Shown piece by piece: positions 22,097 to 32,198 of a stretch of 36,500 nt of DNA. The DNA lies in assembly GCA_014529385.2 (NCBI GenBank), contig CM043969.1, forward strand, positions 30,772,946-30,809,445. The letters are read 5' to 3'. The stretch comes from Adiantum capillus-veneris. Its lineage: Eukaryota > Streptophyta > Polypodiopsida > Polypodiales > Pteridaceae. The first letter of the stretch is position 1. Each line of letters starts with the position of its first letter. The translations under genes and the position numbers were made by a program. Below the pieces are notes generated by a model, which had not been told where the DNA came from, did no database searches, and saw only the letters and a list, made by a program, of their open reading frames with translations.

Positions 22097-22700
22097 TGTG
22101 GGGATAACAAGGGGTTCTTTGTAATCCAATTTTTGAATGATCCATTTGATATAATAGAAACTAAAAGGGACTAGGTCAAAGTCAAACTAGGCTTCAAGCA
22201 TAGGATGTTCCACCATCATTGGGCTAGGAAAATGGTAATGGAAGCCAACATGAGGTCTACAAGGGGTTTGTGGTCAAACCTCAACATACATAACAAAATC
22301 CTTCCCTTCTCCAATATTGTGAAGACTTAAGTAGGTGGGTTTACTAGGAAGTTTATTGAAAAATGTAGTAAAGCCGTTGATCACTATTGAAAGAGCCAAG
22401 TGTTTACCGCGATGTTTTATCGCGTTTTGTAGACAGAAGGTGCAAATTCAAGTAGGGAAATAAGAGAGAGGAGGGCAGGGGAGTTTTTTGTTTAAAATAT
22501 TACCATGACTATTTTTGCTATTTTTATCGCGTTTATGATCGTTGTTATTATCGCATAAATTACCGCTGTTATATCCGACAACCAAATTTAATGCATAAAC
22601 TTTTAAATTCTTTCTTACCCCCCTCCCTTCAAAGTTTGGTGTTTCCCTCCTCTCAATAAAAATGAAAGAATATTGTATAAAATTTTCAAATTTAGAAAAG
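22097..22700. other. Stretch with a possible CACTA terminus near 22384
   Basis: No gene is supported. At 22384 the plus strand reads CACTATTGAAAGAG, followed within 200 bases by repeated TACCGCGAT, TATCGCG and TTATCGC. A CACTA-type end followed by short subterminal repeats would look like this and would be the 3' end of the tnp2-bearing element on the right. The opposite end is not in the window, so this cannot be confirmed. Confidence 0.3.
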
Positions 22701-22705
22701 AAGAG

Positions 22706-22708
<3 letters not shown>

Positions 22709-22772
<64 letters not shown>
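22709..22772. repeat. (GA)n microsatellite
   Basis: An unbroken run of about 32 GA dinucleotides, followed by GGGGGAGG. The minus-strand open frame over it is low-complexity Leu-Ser and not a gene. Confidence 0.95.
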
Positions 22773-22776
<4 letters not shown>

Positions 22777-22959
22777 GAGGATATAAGATTACACTTGGTT
22801 ACAACTAAAATAATCATGGTCAATTGATTAACATAATTGAGCATATTCTCAAATCTAACGAGAGGAAGAGGGGAGACAGAAGATGAATGGATTACACGAC
22901 CAAAATACTTCATAACTGCAAAATGTTTATAAATCATCTTCTAAAATATATGTACATGA

Positions 22960-25766
22960 GGCATCATCAAATTCTAAGCCCATGGATCCTAAATCAAGGA
23001 AAAGAAAAACGAAATTGTCGTTTGTGGATGCATTGTCTTCATCATCTTCGAGTTCGTCATCCTCTATCTCATCATCTTCATCTTCATGCAATCATCCTCG
23101 TTAATCCTTGCTGCCACCGGACTTGATTCATCGACCTCCCTCTCCTTTGTTTTCACCTCATCCAAAAAAGTCGGAGGTGGAAGAGGGTCAAAGATAGTCT
23201 CCCCTTCATTACTGGAAAAAATGGTTCTCCCCTGAGGTGTTACGGGAATTACAAACCAAAGTTTTGGTTGGTGGATTTCTCCGATATAGATTACTTATAA
23301 AATAGAAGCTCAAGTTGAATAACATTGGTATAACCAACGCTACAATCAAATAAGAATAAAAAAAGTACATGTTACTCACCTACTCACAATTGTGCGGTAA
23401 AATTAACATGTCATACCTCTCTATGTGATACACACTAGGATCCACCGTGTAGAGGCCATTCTCATACCGTCTAGACACATTTGCAGACCACTTGCACTCG
23501 AAGATAAAGGTATGAAAGGTTCTAAAATTAACCTTTAGTATCCTTTCAATAGTTTCGCAGTACCTGGCTTCATCACCATCTGTGTCAAAGTTGCCCATGA
23601 TGGCATAATCCATGGCGGTTCTACGCTCGTCAATGTGGCGCGCATGAAAGTGACGACCCTTTAACCACATAGAGTTAAAGGAAAGGAACTACAAAATGGA
23701 GAAATATATTAATGTATCTATAGATAATTTCAAGAAATAGTGCTACAGTATGGTTTAGGTATATGATTAATCTACCTTTGGTACGCAACCTCGTGCATAC
23801 TCCTATTCTTTGCAGTTGATGTCTTCTCCGCGCACTTTTGCCTCGGTCATTCTCTCATGAATTCACTCTGCACTAATGAGATCTGGGAAACATGTAATGT
23901 GTCTAGGCACTGGGGGTACCCCCCTTTCTCCATGTGCTTGCTTCCATGCTTCCCTCTCTTGAAAACGCCTTGCCTTTGCCACTATGCACAAGTCCACCCA
24001 CTTGGTCATAATCTTTGCATTGCGAATACAAAAGTTACTGACCACTTGGTATAGATTCATATCCATGTTAAGTAGTTTCCCCTTTCCACTTGGCAAGTGT
24101 GATGTCATCCTTGCATCTTCCTCATCTGACCACATGCAAGGCATTGAAGGATCAACTTGTGCAAACCACTCTGATATGTAAACAAATGCCTCTTGAACTA
24201 TCCACCCTTTGGCTATATGTGCCTCTGGTTGAGACCGTAGCCGCACAAAATCTTTGAGAGTCTTTGAAGACCTCTCTAAGAAGAACATCCATCGTGCATA
24301 TACTACTCAAGATATAGCGATCTCCTCCACCATGTGAACCAAGAGGTGAATTTGACTAAGAAGGACCGATCGAGGAAATGCATCTTCAATGGCACACACA
24401 GTTTTGTTGCAAGTGTTTGAGCAACAGGGATAGCATCTATTTCGATTTCCTTGGAGCTCACAAATCTGCAAGAAAACACACAAGGATACACTAAGTGCTC
24501 GTTGAAATTATTGTGTACATAAAAAAGTTGTAGTTGAGTGGAGTCCTGTGATGTACCTTACTAGCTCTCCTAGTTTGAAAATAGCATTCCTGACTTTCTT
24601 GTCCCAACATATATGCATGGTGACCGGCGGACTGAACTACACTGTAAATCAAGGAAAGGGAAACTGATTGATAGTCATACACACAAACTATAGATAGAAT
24701 AGGGAGTATGAAGATTACATGAAGCATCTTGTGACAATCATGGTACTTCAACCCATACAATTGAATGCTTCCACCCTTCTTCACTTTTGTGAAAGATGCC
24801 TTTAGCGTCCTCATGTATCCTATTGGTGTGTGAATAGAGGCAATGGTACCCTTCACCTTGTATAATTCTTCTTTGGCTAGCATCCATGGTGCTTTAGGAA
24901 GCATAATCTTTCCATTTGAAGCACGACATGGAGTAGCAAAGGCAGGGAGACATTTTAAAAGCCTCAAATCCTTCCCCGCATCCAAAGAGTCCTTCTTCCC
25001 AATAATGTGGTCCCGTAGTGTTTCGGCTACATTCTTGAATATGTGCATGGGATCCAAGAGATGTTGTATTTTTAAGTCCATCCAATATGGAAGCCTTAAA
25101 AATATGGAATACCTTGACACACATTTTGGTGGAGGATACGGATCCGGATTGTTGTTGTGGTGTTTTTCCCAATGGGCTGCCCAATCTGCCATCGTGAGCT
25201 TTAGAGGGGTTTTCCCATTTGTTGGGGCCTTGTGCTTGTTATGCCCTTGGGGTAAGAAATGATGGTTGTTTGGATAGATTACCTTGCGCAAGGAATCGGG
25301 CCTCTCCGTCACCAACGATGGCCCGCAAGTAGGACACGCATTGTGCCCCGATGTGGACAACCCTACATACATATCATATGGTTAGAGAGATGAGTGAACT
25401 AAAGGGAAAGAGAGATAGAGGAAAGGGGACTACCAAAAACCTCTCCAAGCCCAGGATAATCCTGCATAGTCCACATAAGGATTCCCTTCACAATGGCCTC
25501 TCTCCCCCCTTTGCAAGTGAGACATCGACAACATCAATGCCTCTCCATAACTCCTCCAACTCCTCAATGAGGGCCTCGAGGTAGACTTCAATATTTTGAC
25601 ACTTTGTACTTCCCTGGCACAAGCAAGGAAATAAGTATATTGCCCTTCTTGGTTGTGGCATATTGTAGTTGACGGTCACCATAGGCCAAGTGCTCCATGA
25701 AGTAGACTTAGTGCCAAAGGGGTTGACACCATCACTTGCTAACCCAAGCCTCAAGTGTCGAGGCTC
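22960..25766 (-). pseudogene. CACTA transposase tnp2, central and C-terminal part
   Basis: Read downward from 25766 it gives EPRHLRLGLASDGVNPFG and VYLEALIEELEELW, then, after a one-base shift in a G run near 25495, GILMWTMQDYPGLGEVFG. An intron of about 71 bp (25433-25363) is followed by LSTSGHNACPTCG, FLRLPYWMDLKIQHLLDPMH and IQLYGLKYHDCHKMLH. Another probable intron lies near 24720-24638. A DUF4218-like part follows: FPRSVLLSQIHLLVHMVEEI in one frame, then FLERSSKTLKDFVRLRSQPE and GWIVQEAFVYISEW. A DUF4216-like part is at 23610-23390 (TFIFECKW). The acidic tail DEDDEIEDDELEDDED ends near 22960. This is the Transposase_21 family of plant CACTA elements, which cuts at CACTA termini. The frameshifts and the element B insertion make it non-functional. 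Confidence 0.88.
25762..25766. repeat. Target-site duplication of element B, left copy
   Basis: GGCTC precedes the TG of the 5' LTR; the right copy at 34534-34538 is AGCTC, one base different. Keeping one copy and deleting the element restores the tnp2 reading frame. Confidence 0.85.
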
Positions 25767-25861
25767 TGTTAACCCTCACGGCACACGGACACCCTATGAT
25801 CTATAAACGTTGTAATATTTAGAGTCAGTTACCGGGCTTGTCGGACCAATAGGGAAAGGTT

Positions 25862-26137
25862 CGGCGTTTTCAATTTCTGCAATTTTCTGCATTTCTGCGT
25901 TTTTTTAATTTTCTGCAATTTCTTCATTTTCAAGCTCGGCGTTTTCAATTTCTGCAATTTTCAATTTCTGCGTTTTCAATTTCTGCAATTTTCTGCATTG
26001 TCAATTTCTGCGTTTTCAATTTCTGCAATTTCTGCATATCTGCGTTTTTCCAATTTCTGCGTTTTCTGAAATTTCTGCATATCTGCGTTTTTTGCAATTT
26101 CTGCATATCTGCGTTTTCAATTTCTGTATTTTCTGCA
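25862..26137. repeat. TTTCTGC-type minisatellite inside the element B 5' LTR
   Basis: About 25 repeats of units such as AATTTCTGCGTTTTC, AATTTCTGCATATCTGCG and ATTTTCTGC, followed by an A-rich tract to about 26230. The 3' LTR has no trace of it. The minus-strand open frame here is translated repeat. Confidence 0.9.
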
Positions 26138-26312
26138 CCCAAAAAAAAAAAAAAAAAATTTAAAAAAAAATATTTTTTCTCCAAAAAAAAATAAAAAAAA
26201 TCCGGGGAAAAAAAAATAAAAAAAAATTCCGGAAATTAAAAACGCGAGTGAGCGGGTGGCAATATTTTTCGAAAATAAAAAACGTGACTCTTAAAACGGA
26301 CGGGTTGGTTTG

Positions 26313-26318
26313 TATAAA
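26313..26318 (+). promoter_or_regulatory. TATA box of element B 5' LTR
   Basis: TATAAA in the context TTTGTATAAAAGATAG, about 400 bases before the LTR end and 420 before the gag ATG. A reasonable promoter position for the element transcript. Confidence 0.5.
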
Positions 26319-26720
26319 AGATAGAAGCCCAAGCCCAAGCCCAAGTCCAGGCCTCAGTCCTCAGTCTTATGATATATACTAGACTCACTCTTATATATAT
26401 ACCCTACTTCCTCAAGAGAGAATGAGAGCATGTGGGACAAGTCCTCCACTCTCCTCCCTTCTCTTCCCAATTGCACCCTTAGACTTTCTAGTTTGGGCCT
26501 AGTTCCCTACTGGAAATTGACAGTTTTAGGGATTCCGAGGGCATAGAGTGACCAAACGGAGGGCTGTAAAGCACGGCACGACCCTTTGACCGAAACGCTC
26601 GTTTTGAGCTATCACACGGCCCATTCCACGACACGCTCTAAAAAATCTAGCAAAAAAACAAACAAAAAACACGCTAAAAACTAGTCACAAGGCCTCCTAG
26701 AGCAGCTTTTTGACACCTTA

Positions 26721-26733
26721 GGGTATCAGAAGC
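26721..26733 (+). promoter_or_regulatory. Primer-binding-site-like sequence of element B
   Basis: GGGTATCAGAAGC resembles the tRNA-iMet primer site of many plant LTR elements (TGGTATCAGAGC), with one substitution at its first base and one extra A. The gag ATG follows after only two bases, so the leader is almost absent. Confidence 0.5.
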
Positions 26734-26735
26734 AC

Positions 26736-29700
26736 ATGCACTTACGCTCTGGGCGGGTGCTAGAACACGAGCATATTGAGAGTGCCTCTGTTCATACGGA
26801 CACCCATTACCCATCCACGATAAGCTCTAGACCCTCAGCGGGGACACAAGGTAGCACCACCCAAGACCCTAAAATAGCCGCTAGCGATTCCTCCTTCGAC
26901 TCAGAAATCATGGAAGCATACCCTACCCAAAACACTGAGAGAGAAGGCCATGCACCTCCCGAAGCTCCACAGCCTAGTACTAGTATGTTTAGCCGTTTCA
27001 TGGAAACATTAGGTAGAGCTACTCGCTCGGAACCTGATGCAAATGAAGCACACGAAGGGGGTGGGAAAGTGGACTCTCCTTTCACATCGCACGTGGACCC
27101 CACACCCCCAAAGAGTGTCCATGTGGATATCCTGCCAACTTCTTACCAAGAAGGCCCTGTTGAGCTGCCTCCTTCAGAAGTTCCCTCTAGAGTACCGTTG
27201 GTGACAAGTAAAACCACGGGGAGCAACATTGCTTCTACCTCACAAGAAACCATTAACACGTCGACTCTAGAAGGATTCTTCATTAATGATCATTGGACAT
27301 ACGACCTCCACACTGAGGTGTTGACGGATCTACACTCTGGCCACGCCTACCATGTAGGATGGATAGAGATTGTACAATCCACCTCTAGTGCCACGAGCAT
27401 CGAAGATCAACAGAAAATGATCTGTAATGTTATCCATGGCATTATTCAATCAGAAAGGCAAAACCGAGGGGTAAATATACTCTCAACTAGCCCCATGAGA
27501 TTTCTGGACACAAGCAAGGCTCAACAGCCTACTCTATCACAAATGGAGACTCCTCTAATGAGCCCCATGGACCCATCTTACGTCATTTCACATGGGGTCT
27601 CTATGCAATCTGAGCCTCCGAGCGAAAACTTTAGCTTCCCTAACTTGGCTCAACCCTCTATCAAGGAAAACACAGTGCTCACTCCAGGGATAAGCCTGAC
27701 AGAGAATGTACCGATGATATCTACGGTTAGCGCAATGCCACTACCTAGTGTCGTAGTACCTAATATGGGGCCTCGACCATATGTGCCTCTAGCCCCTTAT
27801 GCACACATGGCCCCCACACCTCCAATTGTACCACTTGCTTATGCTCCTCGAGTGCCGCTCCCTAGCCCTTATCCGAGTGGACCTATGCCCGGTTATGTTC
27901 CATATCCTGCATCATCCACACATATGCCAAGACCGGCACCCGTTCCTCTCCCACATATGATTCCAAGAGTACCTCCACCGGCCCTACCTCCTCACATAGG
28001 TGACTTGGCAGCGTTTGCTCAAACCATAGGTCGATCTATCGCGGAAAATATGCGTCATGCATCTGATAGAGAGCCTAGAAGTAAGGCAGTACAAATCGCC
28101 AAACTCACGCAAAAATTCAATGGGGACGAAGATGCTAGAAAACACATTGAAGTGTTTGAACAAGTATGTGATTCCTTAGGGGAACGCAACGAACTACATA
28201 AGTGCAATGCCTTAAGCTTGACATTAAGTGGGAAGGCTGGAGATTGGTATAGGACCCTAAGGGTGGACGAGAAAACAATCTACCCTACCCTTCGAAGGTT
28301 GTTTCTAAAGGAGTACATACGAGAAGGTGTGCTTTGGGGTGTAGCATCTCAGCTACAGAAGGCCGAACGTAAGGAAGGAGAGTCAATAAGGGACTTCATT
28401 AGTCGTCTAAAGCACTTAAACTCTCATTGCCCTGTAAATGAGCGCTTCAACAATAACCAACTGCTTGATCGATTCATTCGAGGGTTGAGGAATGAAGGAA
28501 TCTATAATGGACTAGTGATTAGAGGTATCACAACCTGGGAAGATGTCACTGCCAATGCAATCCAATTAGAGGACAACTTGATGATAGCAGGCATGAGGGT
28601 GTCTACCGACACGAGATCCACTAGCTCACAAGCCATTGAGTATGAACCCATGACTGCAAAGCCCATTGCCAATGAGCCAAAGGTATTTGAGACATTCTTG
28701 ACAGACCTCACCAAGGCAATCCAAGAGTCTCTTAAGGATAATCGACCCCCTCAAAATAGTCACATGTATCCAAGAAGGGAGCAACAATGGTGTTCCATTT
28801 GCTTAGGTCCACATAGCACTAGTGAGTGCCCTACGTTTAGAGTAAAATTTAATGGAACTTGCAACGCATGTGGTAGGTATGGTCACCAAGCTAAGGATTG
28901 TTTAATGATCAAACGTATTATGGAAAATAGACCACCTGTAGCCTGGACGGATGCGCCTCGAGCTCCTGTATTGATGCCTACTCCACCTGTTGAGCAACTA
29001 CCGCAACACATGGTCCCTAGATCTCAAAATGTTGTACAAGCTACACCGCTACCACCTCCTGTGCTAGGACCGCAGCCCCCGCATCCAAGAGTCGTCCCTA
29101 TGAACCAAGTGGGTTGCGAGCCATCAAATGCTTATGCAAATGGCTGTGAGGAGGAAATAGACACTAGTATTGCCTACGGACTTGATACATTGGAAGAGTG
29201 TCCTATATACTACATGGAAGATTGTTGGGGACAAGTCAAGCCGGTTTATCAAGCTGCTGCTCTCGCATCCAGAGGTCAAAATATCAACACCCAGGCTAGG
29301 AGGCCACCTCTTCAATGCTACGAGTGTGGTGGACCACATCGAGTAGCGGAGTGCCCTATTAGGCTGCAAAAGAATGTTGCACAGATGCAAGTGAATCAAG
29401 GGAGCACGTCTGCAATGCCAATACTCACATGTAATCGTTGTGGCATAGATCACTTGATTGCCCAATGCCCCTATAACCCAAATGCGCCTAAAATCACACC
29501 CCTGAATTTGGTCGAAATTGCTAGTGTGACATCACCAATACCACCCGTCGCACCCGCTTATGCGATTACACGGTCCATGCTTCAAGGGCCAGGACATATC
29601 CTCGAAGAGAGAGATACCGCGTCAGTTATCCAAGCAAAGAAAAAGAAGACACGAAGGAAGAAGTCGCAGAATACGGAAAATTCAAAGCCAAGTTCCAAAA

Positions 29701-31418
29701 CAAACATAGGAACAAGAGATGACCCCGTGTATATGAATGACCTCGAGGATGATTCAGATTCAGTCGAGACAATGGAGACTAGAACCAATACCACAAAGGG
29801 AAAGACCGACAAAGAAAACCGTAACATGGAACCAAATGAAAACCGAATGAGAGAAAACCATAAAGAGCCTCTGAAAACACCACAAGTGTTTCCAAATCCA
29901 ATCCAAGACCCCCAAGATAAACCGCAGGGGCAAAAAGGGAAGAATCGTAAAAAGAAGATTGGGACGTACCCAAACCCAGTAGATGAGATTGAGCAGGTGA
30001 AACTTCTAAGAGGTTTAGTGGAGAAGACTCAAAGGAAACTAGAACCAGAACCCATGCAGGTCAAAATTCATGACACAGTGTTTCCCACGCAAGTTCATCC
30101 ACCCCACATGAACCATAGACCGTTAGCCATATCTAGTATCATCCAAGAAGGGAGTGAGGACAGGACATCAGAAAGTGAGCATACACCCTTCTTGTTGGAA
30201 AGAATGTTTAACGAAGGAATACCTGATCCCATTGAGGAATATGAGATTCCATCCTCACCAGTTCCTAGTCAAGGACCTACACCCTGCAAAACGCCAATGA
30301 ATGTTGCCAAACTAGTGGACTTCATGTCTTCTGAGGTCCGAACCACGATCATAGCAAAGCTGTATGGAGATCCTGAGTTATTCCTTGCACTTCGAGCATT
30401 CCTTAACGGAGAGCTACGAACGGGATTACCGCAGTTTGCGCAACCAAATAGGCCTGACTCGATTATGATTGATGAGGAAAATCATGTGCAATCACTTGAC
30501 TTAGATGGACACGAGTCTGTGATCGAGGTACCCATTAACGAATTAGGGCAGTATTTTGAAGGCGACGAGTCTAATGCGACCCTACCCATCACTACCAAGG
30601 GATTAACTATAAAGGGAATTCTTGATGGTGGTGCGGGAGTTAGCATCGTTACAAAAGATTGTTGGGAATCCATGGGAAAACCCCGCCTCAGTGTTACTAA
30701 CATTGTGGTAAAGATGGCAAATGGTACCATAGCCAAACCTATGGGGATGCTCAAGGATCTTAAGATCAAAGTTCTAGGACACAAGGTACGACATACGTTC
30801 ATTGTAATGGATTTCTCTAAACACCTTATGTCATATGAAATGATTTTAGGACGACCATTCATGAGGGAAGCACAAATGGTTCACGATTGGTCTAAAAATC
30901 ATGTCTATTTGCAATTCCAAGACTCTGTCCTTAGAGTGGATTTGGTGACTGGTAAGGTACACCCCTTAGGGAGTAAAACCATTATTGATCATCGCTCTGA
31001 CACCACAGTTCACTCGGCCCCACTACAATATTGTTACACTTGTAAGAAGGATACAGACATTGGCCAAGATTCTCCTTATATGGATATCCTACCTGGGATG
31101 ACTGAGTCGGACAATGTGGATTGGGTCCACCTAGCATCAACCATAGACACTTGGGGAAATAGGGGGATGACCTGGGTAACACCTGAGGGGGATGAAATGC
31201 CTATACCCTTAAATATGCTACAAGCAATGCATATCGCTTCCAACAAGACTCATCCTAATGTCACGAAGAAAACATACAAGTGGGTCCCTAAAGCTTCTTT
31301 AGTGACCATAGCTAGTGCTAAAAAACAGAATCCTTGTAAGAAACGTACCACTCGCTCCAAGAAAAGTAAGAAAATGTTGCGATGGATCCCTAAACGACTA
31401 TTGGAAGCCCAAGGCTAA
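26736..31418 (+). CDS. Element B gag-protease polyprotein (1560 residues)
   Basis: A long intact frame starting MHLRSGRVLEHEH, a beginning common in plant gypsy Gag. Domains in order: a variable Ser/Thr-rich N-terminus; a Pro-rich region at residues 340-420; a Retrotrans_gag core at about 430-620 (QKFNGDEDARKHIEVFEQ, GKAGDWYRTL, ESIRDFISRL); zinc knuckles at about 685, 708, 860 and 898, three of them with C-x2-C-x3-H-x4-C spacing; basic Lys-rich stretches near 970-1090; a retropepsin near 1290-1375 with ILDGGAG and MILGRPFM; and a basic C-terminus with KWVPK and RWIPK. Gag should form the particle and protease should process it. The protease motif is DGG rather than DSG or DTG, so its activity is uncertain. 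No pol follows. Similar in plan to the decayed frame of element A. Confidence 0.9.
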   Translation: MHLRSGRVLEHEHIESASVHTDTHYPSTISSRPSAGTQGSTTQDPKIAASDSSFDSEIMEAYPTQNTEREGHAPPEAPQPSTSMFSRFMETLGRATRSEPDANEAHEGGGKVDSPFTSHVDPTPPKSVHVDILPTSYQEGPVELPPSEVPSRVPLVTSKTTGSNIASTSQETINTSTLEGFFINDHWTYDLHTEVLTDLHSGHAYHVGWIEIVQSTSSATSIEDQQKMICNVIHGIIQSERQNRGVNILSTSPMRFLDTSKAQQPTLSQMETPLMSPMDPSYVISHGVSMQSEPPSENFSFPNLAQPSIKENTVLTPGISLTENVPMISTVSAMPLPSVVVPNMGPRPYVPLAPYAHMAPTPPIVPLAYAPRVPLPSPYPSGPMPGYVPYPASSTHMPRPAPVPLPHMIPRVPPPALPPHIGDLAAFAQTIGRSIAENMRHASDREPRSKAVQIAKLTQKFNGDEDARKHIEVFEQVCDSLGERNELHKCNALSLTLSGKAGDWYRTLRVDEKTIYPTLRRLFLKEYIREGVLWGVASQLQKAERKEGESIRDFISRLKHLNSHCPVNERFNNNQLLDRFIRGLRNEGIYNGLVIRGITTWEDVTANAIQLEDNLMIAGMRVSTDTRSTSSQAIEYEPMTAKPIANEPKVFETFLTDLTKAIQESLKDNRPPQNSHMYPRREQQWCSICLGPHSTSECPTFRVKFNGTCNACGRYGHQAKDCLMIKRIMENRPPVAWTDAPRAPVLMPTPPVEQLPQHMVPRSQNVVQATPLPPPVLGPQPPHPRVVPMNQVGCEPSNAYANGCEEEIDTSIAYGLDTLEECPIYYMEDCWGQVKPVYQAAALASRGQNINTQARRPPLQCYECGGPHRVAECPIRLQKNVAQMQVNQGSTSAMPILTCNRCGIDHLIAQCPYNPNAPKITPLNLVEIASVTSPIPPVAPAYAITRSMLQGPGHILEERDTASVIQAKKKKTRRKKSQNTENSKPSSKTNIGTRDDPVYMNDLEDDSDSVETMETRTNTTKGKTDKENRNMEPNENRMRENHKEPLKTPQVFPNPIQDPQDKPQGQKGKNRKKKIGTYPNPVDEIEQVKLLRGLVEKTQRKLEPEPMQVKIHDTVFPTQVHPPHMNHRPLAISSIIQEGSEDRTSESEHTPFLLERMFNEGIPDPIEEYEIPSSPVPSQGPTPCKTPMNVAKLVDFMSSEVRTTIIAKLYGDPELFLALRAFLNGELRTGLPQFAQPNRPDSIMIDEENHVQSLDLDGHESVIEVPINELGQYFEGDESNATLPITTKGLTIKGILDGGAGVSIVTKDCWESMGKPRLSVTNIVVKMANGTIAKPMGMLKDLKIKVLGHKVRHTFIVMDFSKHLMSYEMILGRPFMREAQMVHDWSKNHVYLQFQDSVLRVDLVTGKVHPLGSKTIIDHRSDTTVHSAPLQYCYTCKKDTDIGQDSPYMDILPGMTESDNVDWVHLASTIDTWGNRGMTWVTPEGDEMPIPLNMLQAMHIASNKTHPNVTKKTYKWVPKASLVTIASAKKQNPCKKRTTRSKKSKKMLRWIPKRLLEAQG

Positions 31419-31916
31419 TATCAAGGAAATGATCAAATCTGGGTCCCAAAACGTAGATTGTGCTCTTACCTATCACCTGACCCAAGTGAGCCCAATCCCG
31501 TAGCTCCAAAACGAATCAATGATCGTGGAAAGAAAAAAATCACAGAATGTTACACACCCGTTCTAGAGCTAGTTTGGGTACCAAAGAAAGAACGATTTGT
31601 TCCACCTAGCTCAGGAAGGGGGGAGTCCCATGAAGATTCTAGCTCATCATGTAATACATCCATAGAGTTAAAAGCTTCTACACCGCCTCCATCTATAGTA
31701 GTGGACCTCCATGAAGCTACAAAAGAATCCACGCCTCCCAGTGTTCAAGAATCACCTGATGAACCACTTCAAGTTCAATCCTGGGAGAGTACCTTACCAC
31801 CCTTGCATCTTGACAAGGCACCTAGGGTAATAACAAACTACTGGCAAAAATCCTCACCTATTACCAACTGGAACAATTGGTTTCAAAGGGTGACAAGCTC
31901 ATTTCAAACGGTATGA
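31419..31916 (+). CDS. In-frame extension of the element B polyprotein after a TAA
   Basis: Directly after the TAA at 31416-31418 the same frame stays open for 165 codons to the TGA at 31914-31916. It reads YQGNDQIWVPKRRLCSYLSP and later LELVWVPKKERFVPPSS, then a Ser/Pro-rich acidic part and PITNWNNWFQRV. Two further W-V-P-K motifs continue the series found before the stop, so the extension belongs to the same protein family. The TAA could be a recent mutation or a leaky stop; there is no recognisable domain. Element A also has a TAA soon after its protease, with the tail continuing in frame. Confidence 0.6.
   Translation, partial: YQGNDQIWVPKRRLCSYLSPDPSEPNPVAPKRINDRGKKKITECYTPVLELVWVPKKERFVPPSSGRGESHEDSSSSCNTSIELKASTPPPSIVVDLHEATKESTPPSVQESPDEPLQVQSWESTLPPLHLDKAPRVITNYWQKSSPITNWNNWFQRVTSSFQTV
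31613..31625 (+). repeat. Polypurine-tract-like sequence within the coding extension
   Basis: AGGAAGGGGGGAG, nearly identical to the sequences at 31924 and 33955. Here it codes for part of GRGES and is followed by TCCC rather than TG. Confidence 0.6.
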
Positions 31917-31923
31917 TCTACCC

Positions 31924-31937
31924 AAGGAAGGGGGGAG
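31924..31937 (+). repeat. Second polypurine-tract-like sequence followed by an LTR-like start
   Basis: AAGGAAGGGGGGAG is followed at once by TGTTTGCTGACAG, as if an LTR began at 31938. No matching LTR is in the window. It may be a second plus-strand primer or the remnant of an older LTR junction. Confidence 0.5.
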
Positions 31938-32015
31938 TGTTTGCTGACAGTTATCATTCATTTGTTTCCCTCTCAACCTTTTTCCCTGACCTCTCAATCT
32001 CCGATCTTAGGGAAT

Positions 32016-32024
32016 GTATATATA
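32016..32024 (+). promoter_or_regulatory. TATA-like site upstream of the 140-codon ORF
   Basis: GTATATATATAGCC lies about 180 bases before the ATG at 32199, within the LTR-like stretch that starts at 31938. It could give the downstream ORF its own transcript. Motif and spacing only. Confidence 0.4.
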
Positions 32025-32198
32025 TAGCCTTATACTCACAAAAAAACAAAAATAGTAAAGAGCAAGAGCGCCTAGCAATGAGAGAGCACCCTATCAGATC
32101 TTACATATAAGTCCAAATTCACCGTGTCAATTCAAGCAACACACAAAAACAACTCTTATGTTTTAAAGGCCTAACCAAATCTATCTGTCTTGTCAGAA

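Larger units (their letters stand above)
25767..26720 (+). repeat. Element B 5' LTR (about 954 bp)
   Basis: It begins TGTTAACCCTCAC. Its first 92 bases match the start of the 3' LTR with two substitutions; after GGAAAGGT (25858) the two have no visible similarity. It contains a minisatellite, an A-rich tract and a TATA box at 26313-26318. The end is placed just before the primer-site-like sequence at 26721 and is uncertain by some bases, since no CA stands exactly there. Confidence 0.75.
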
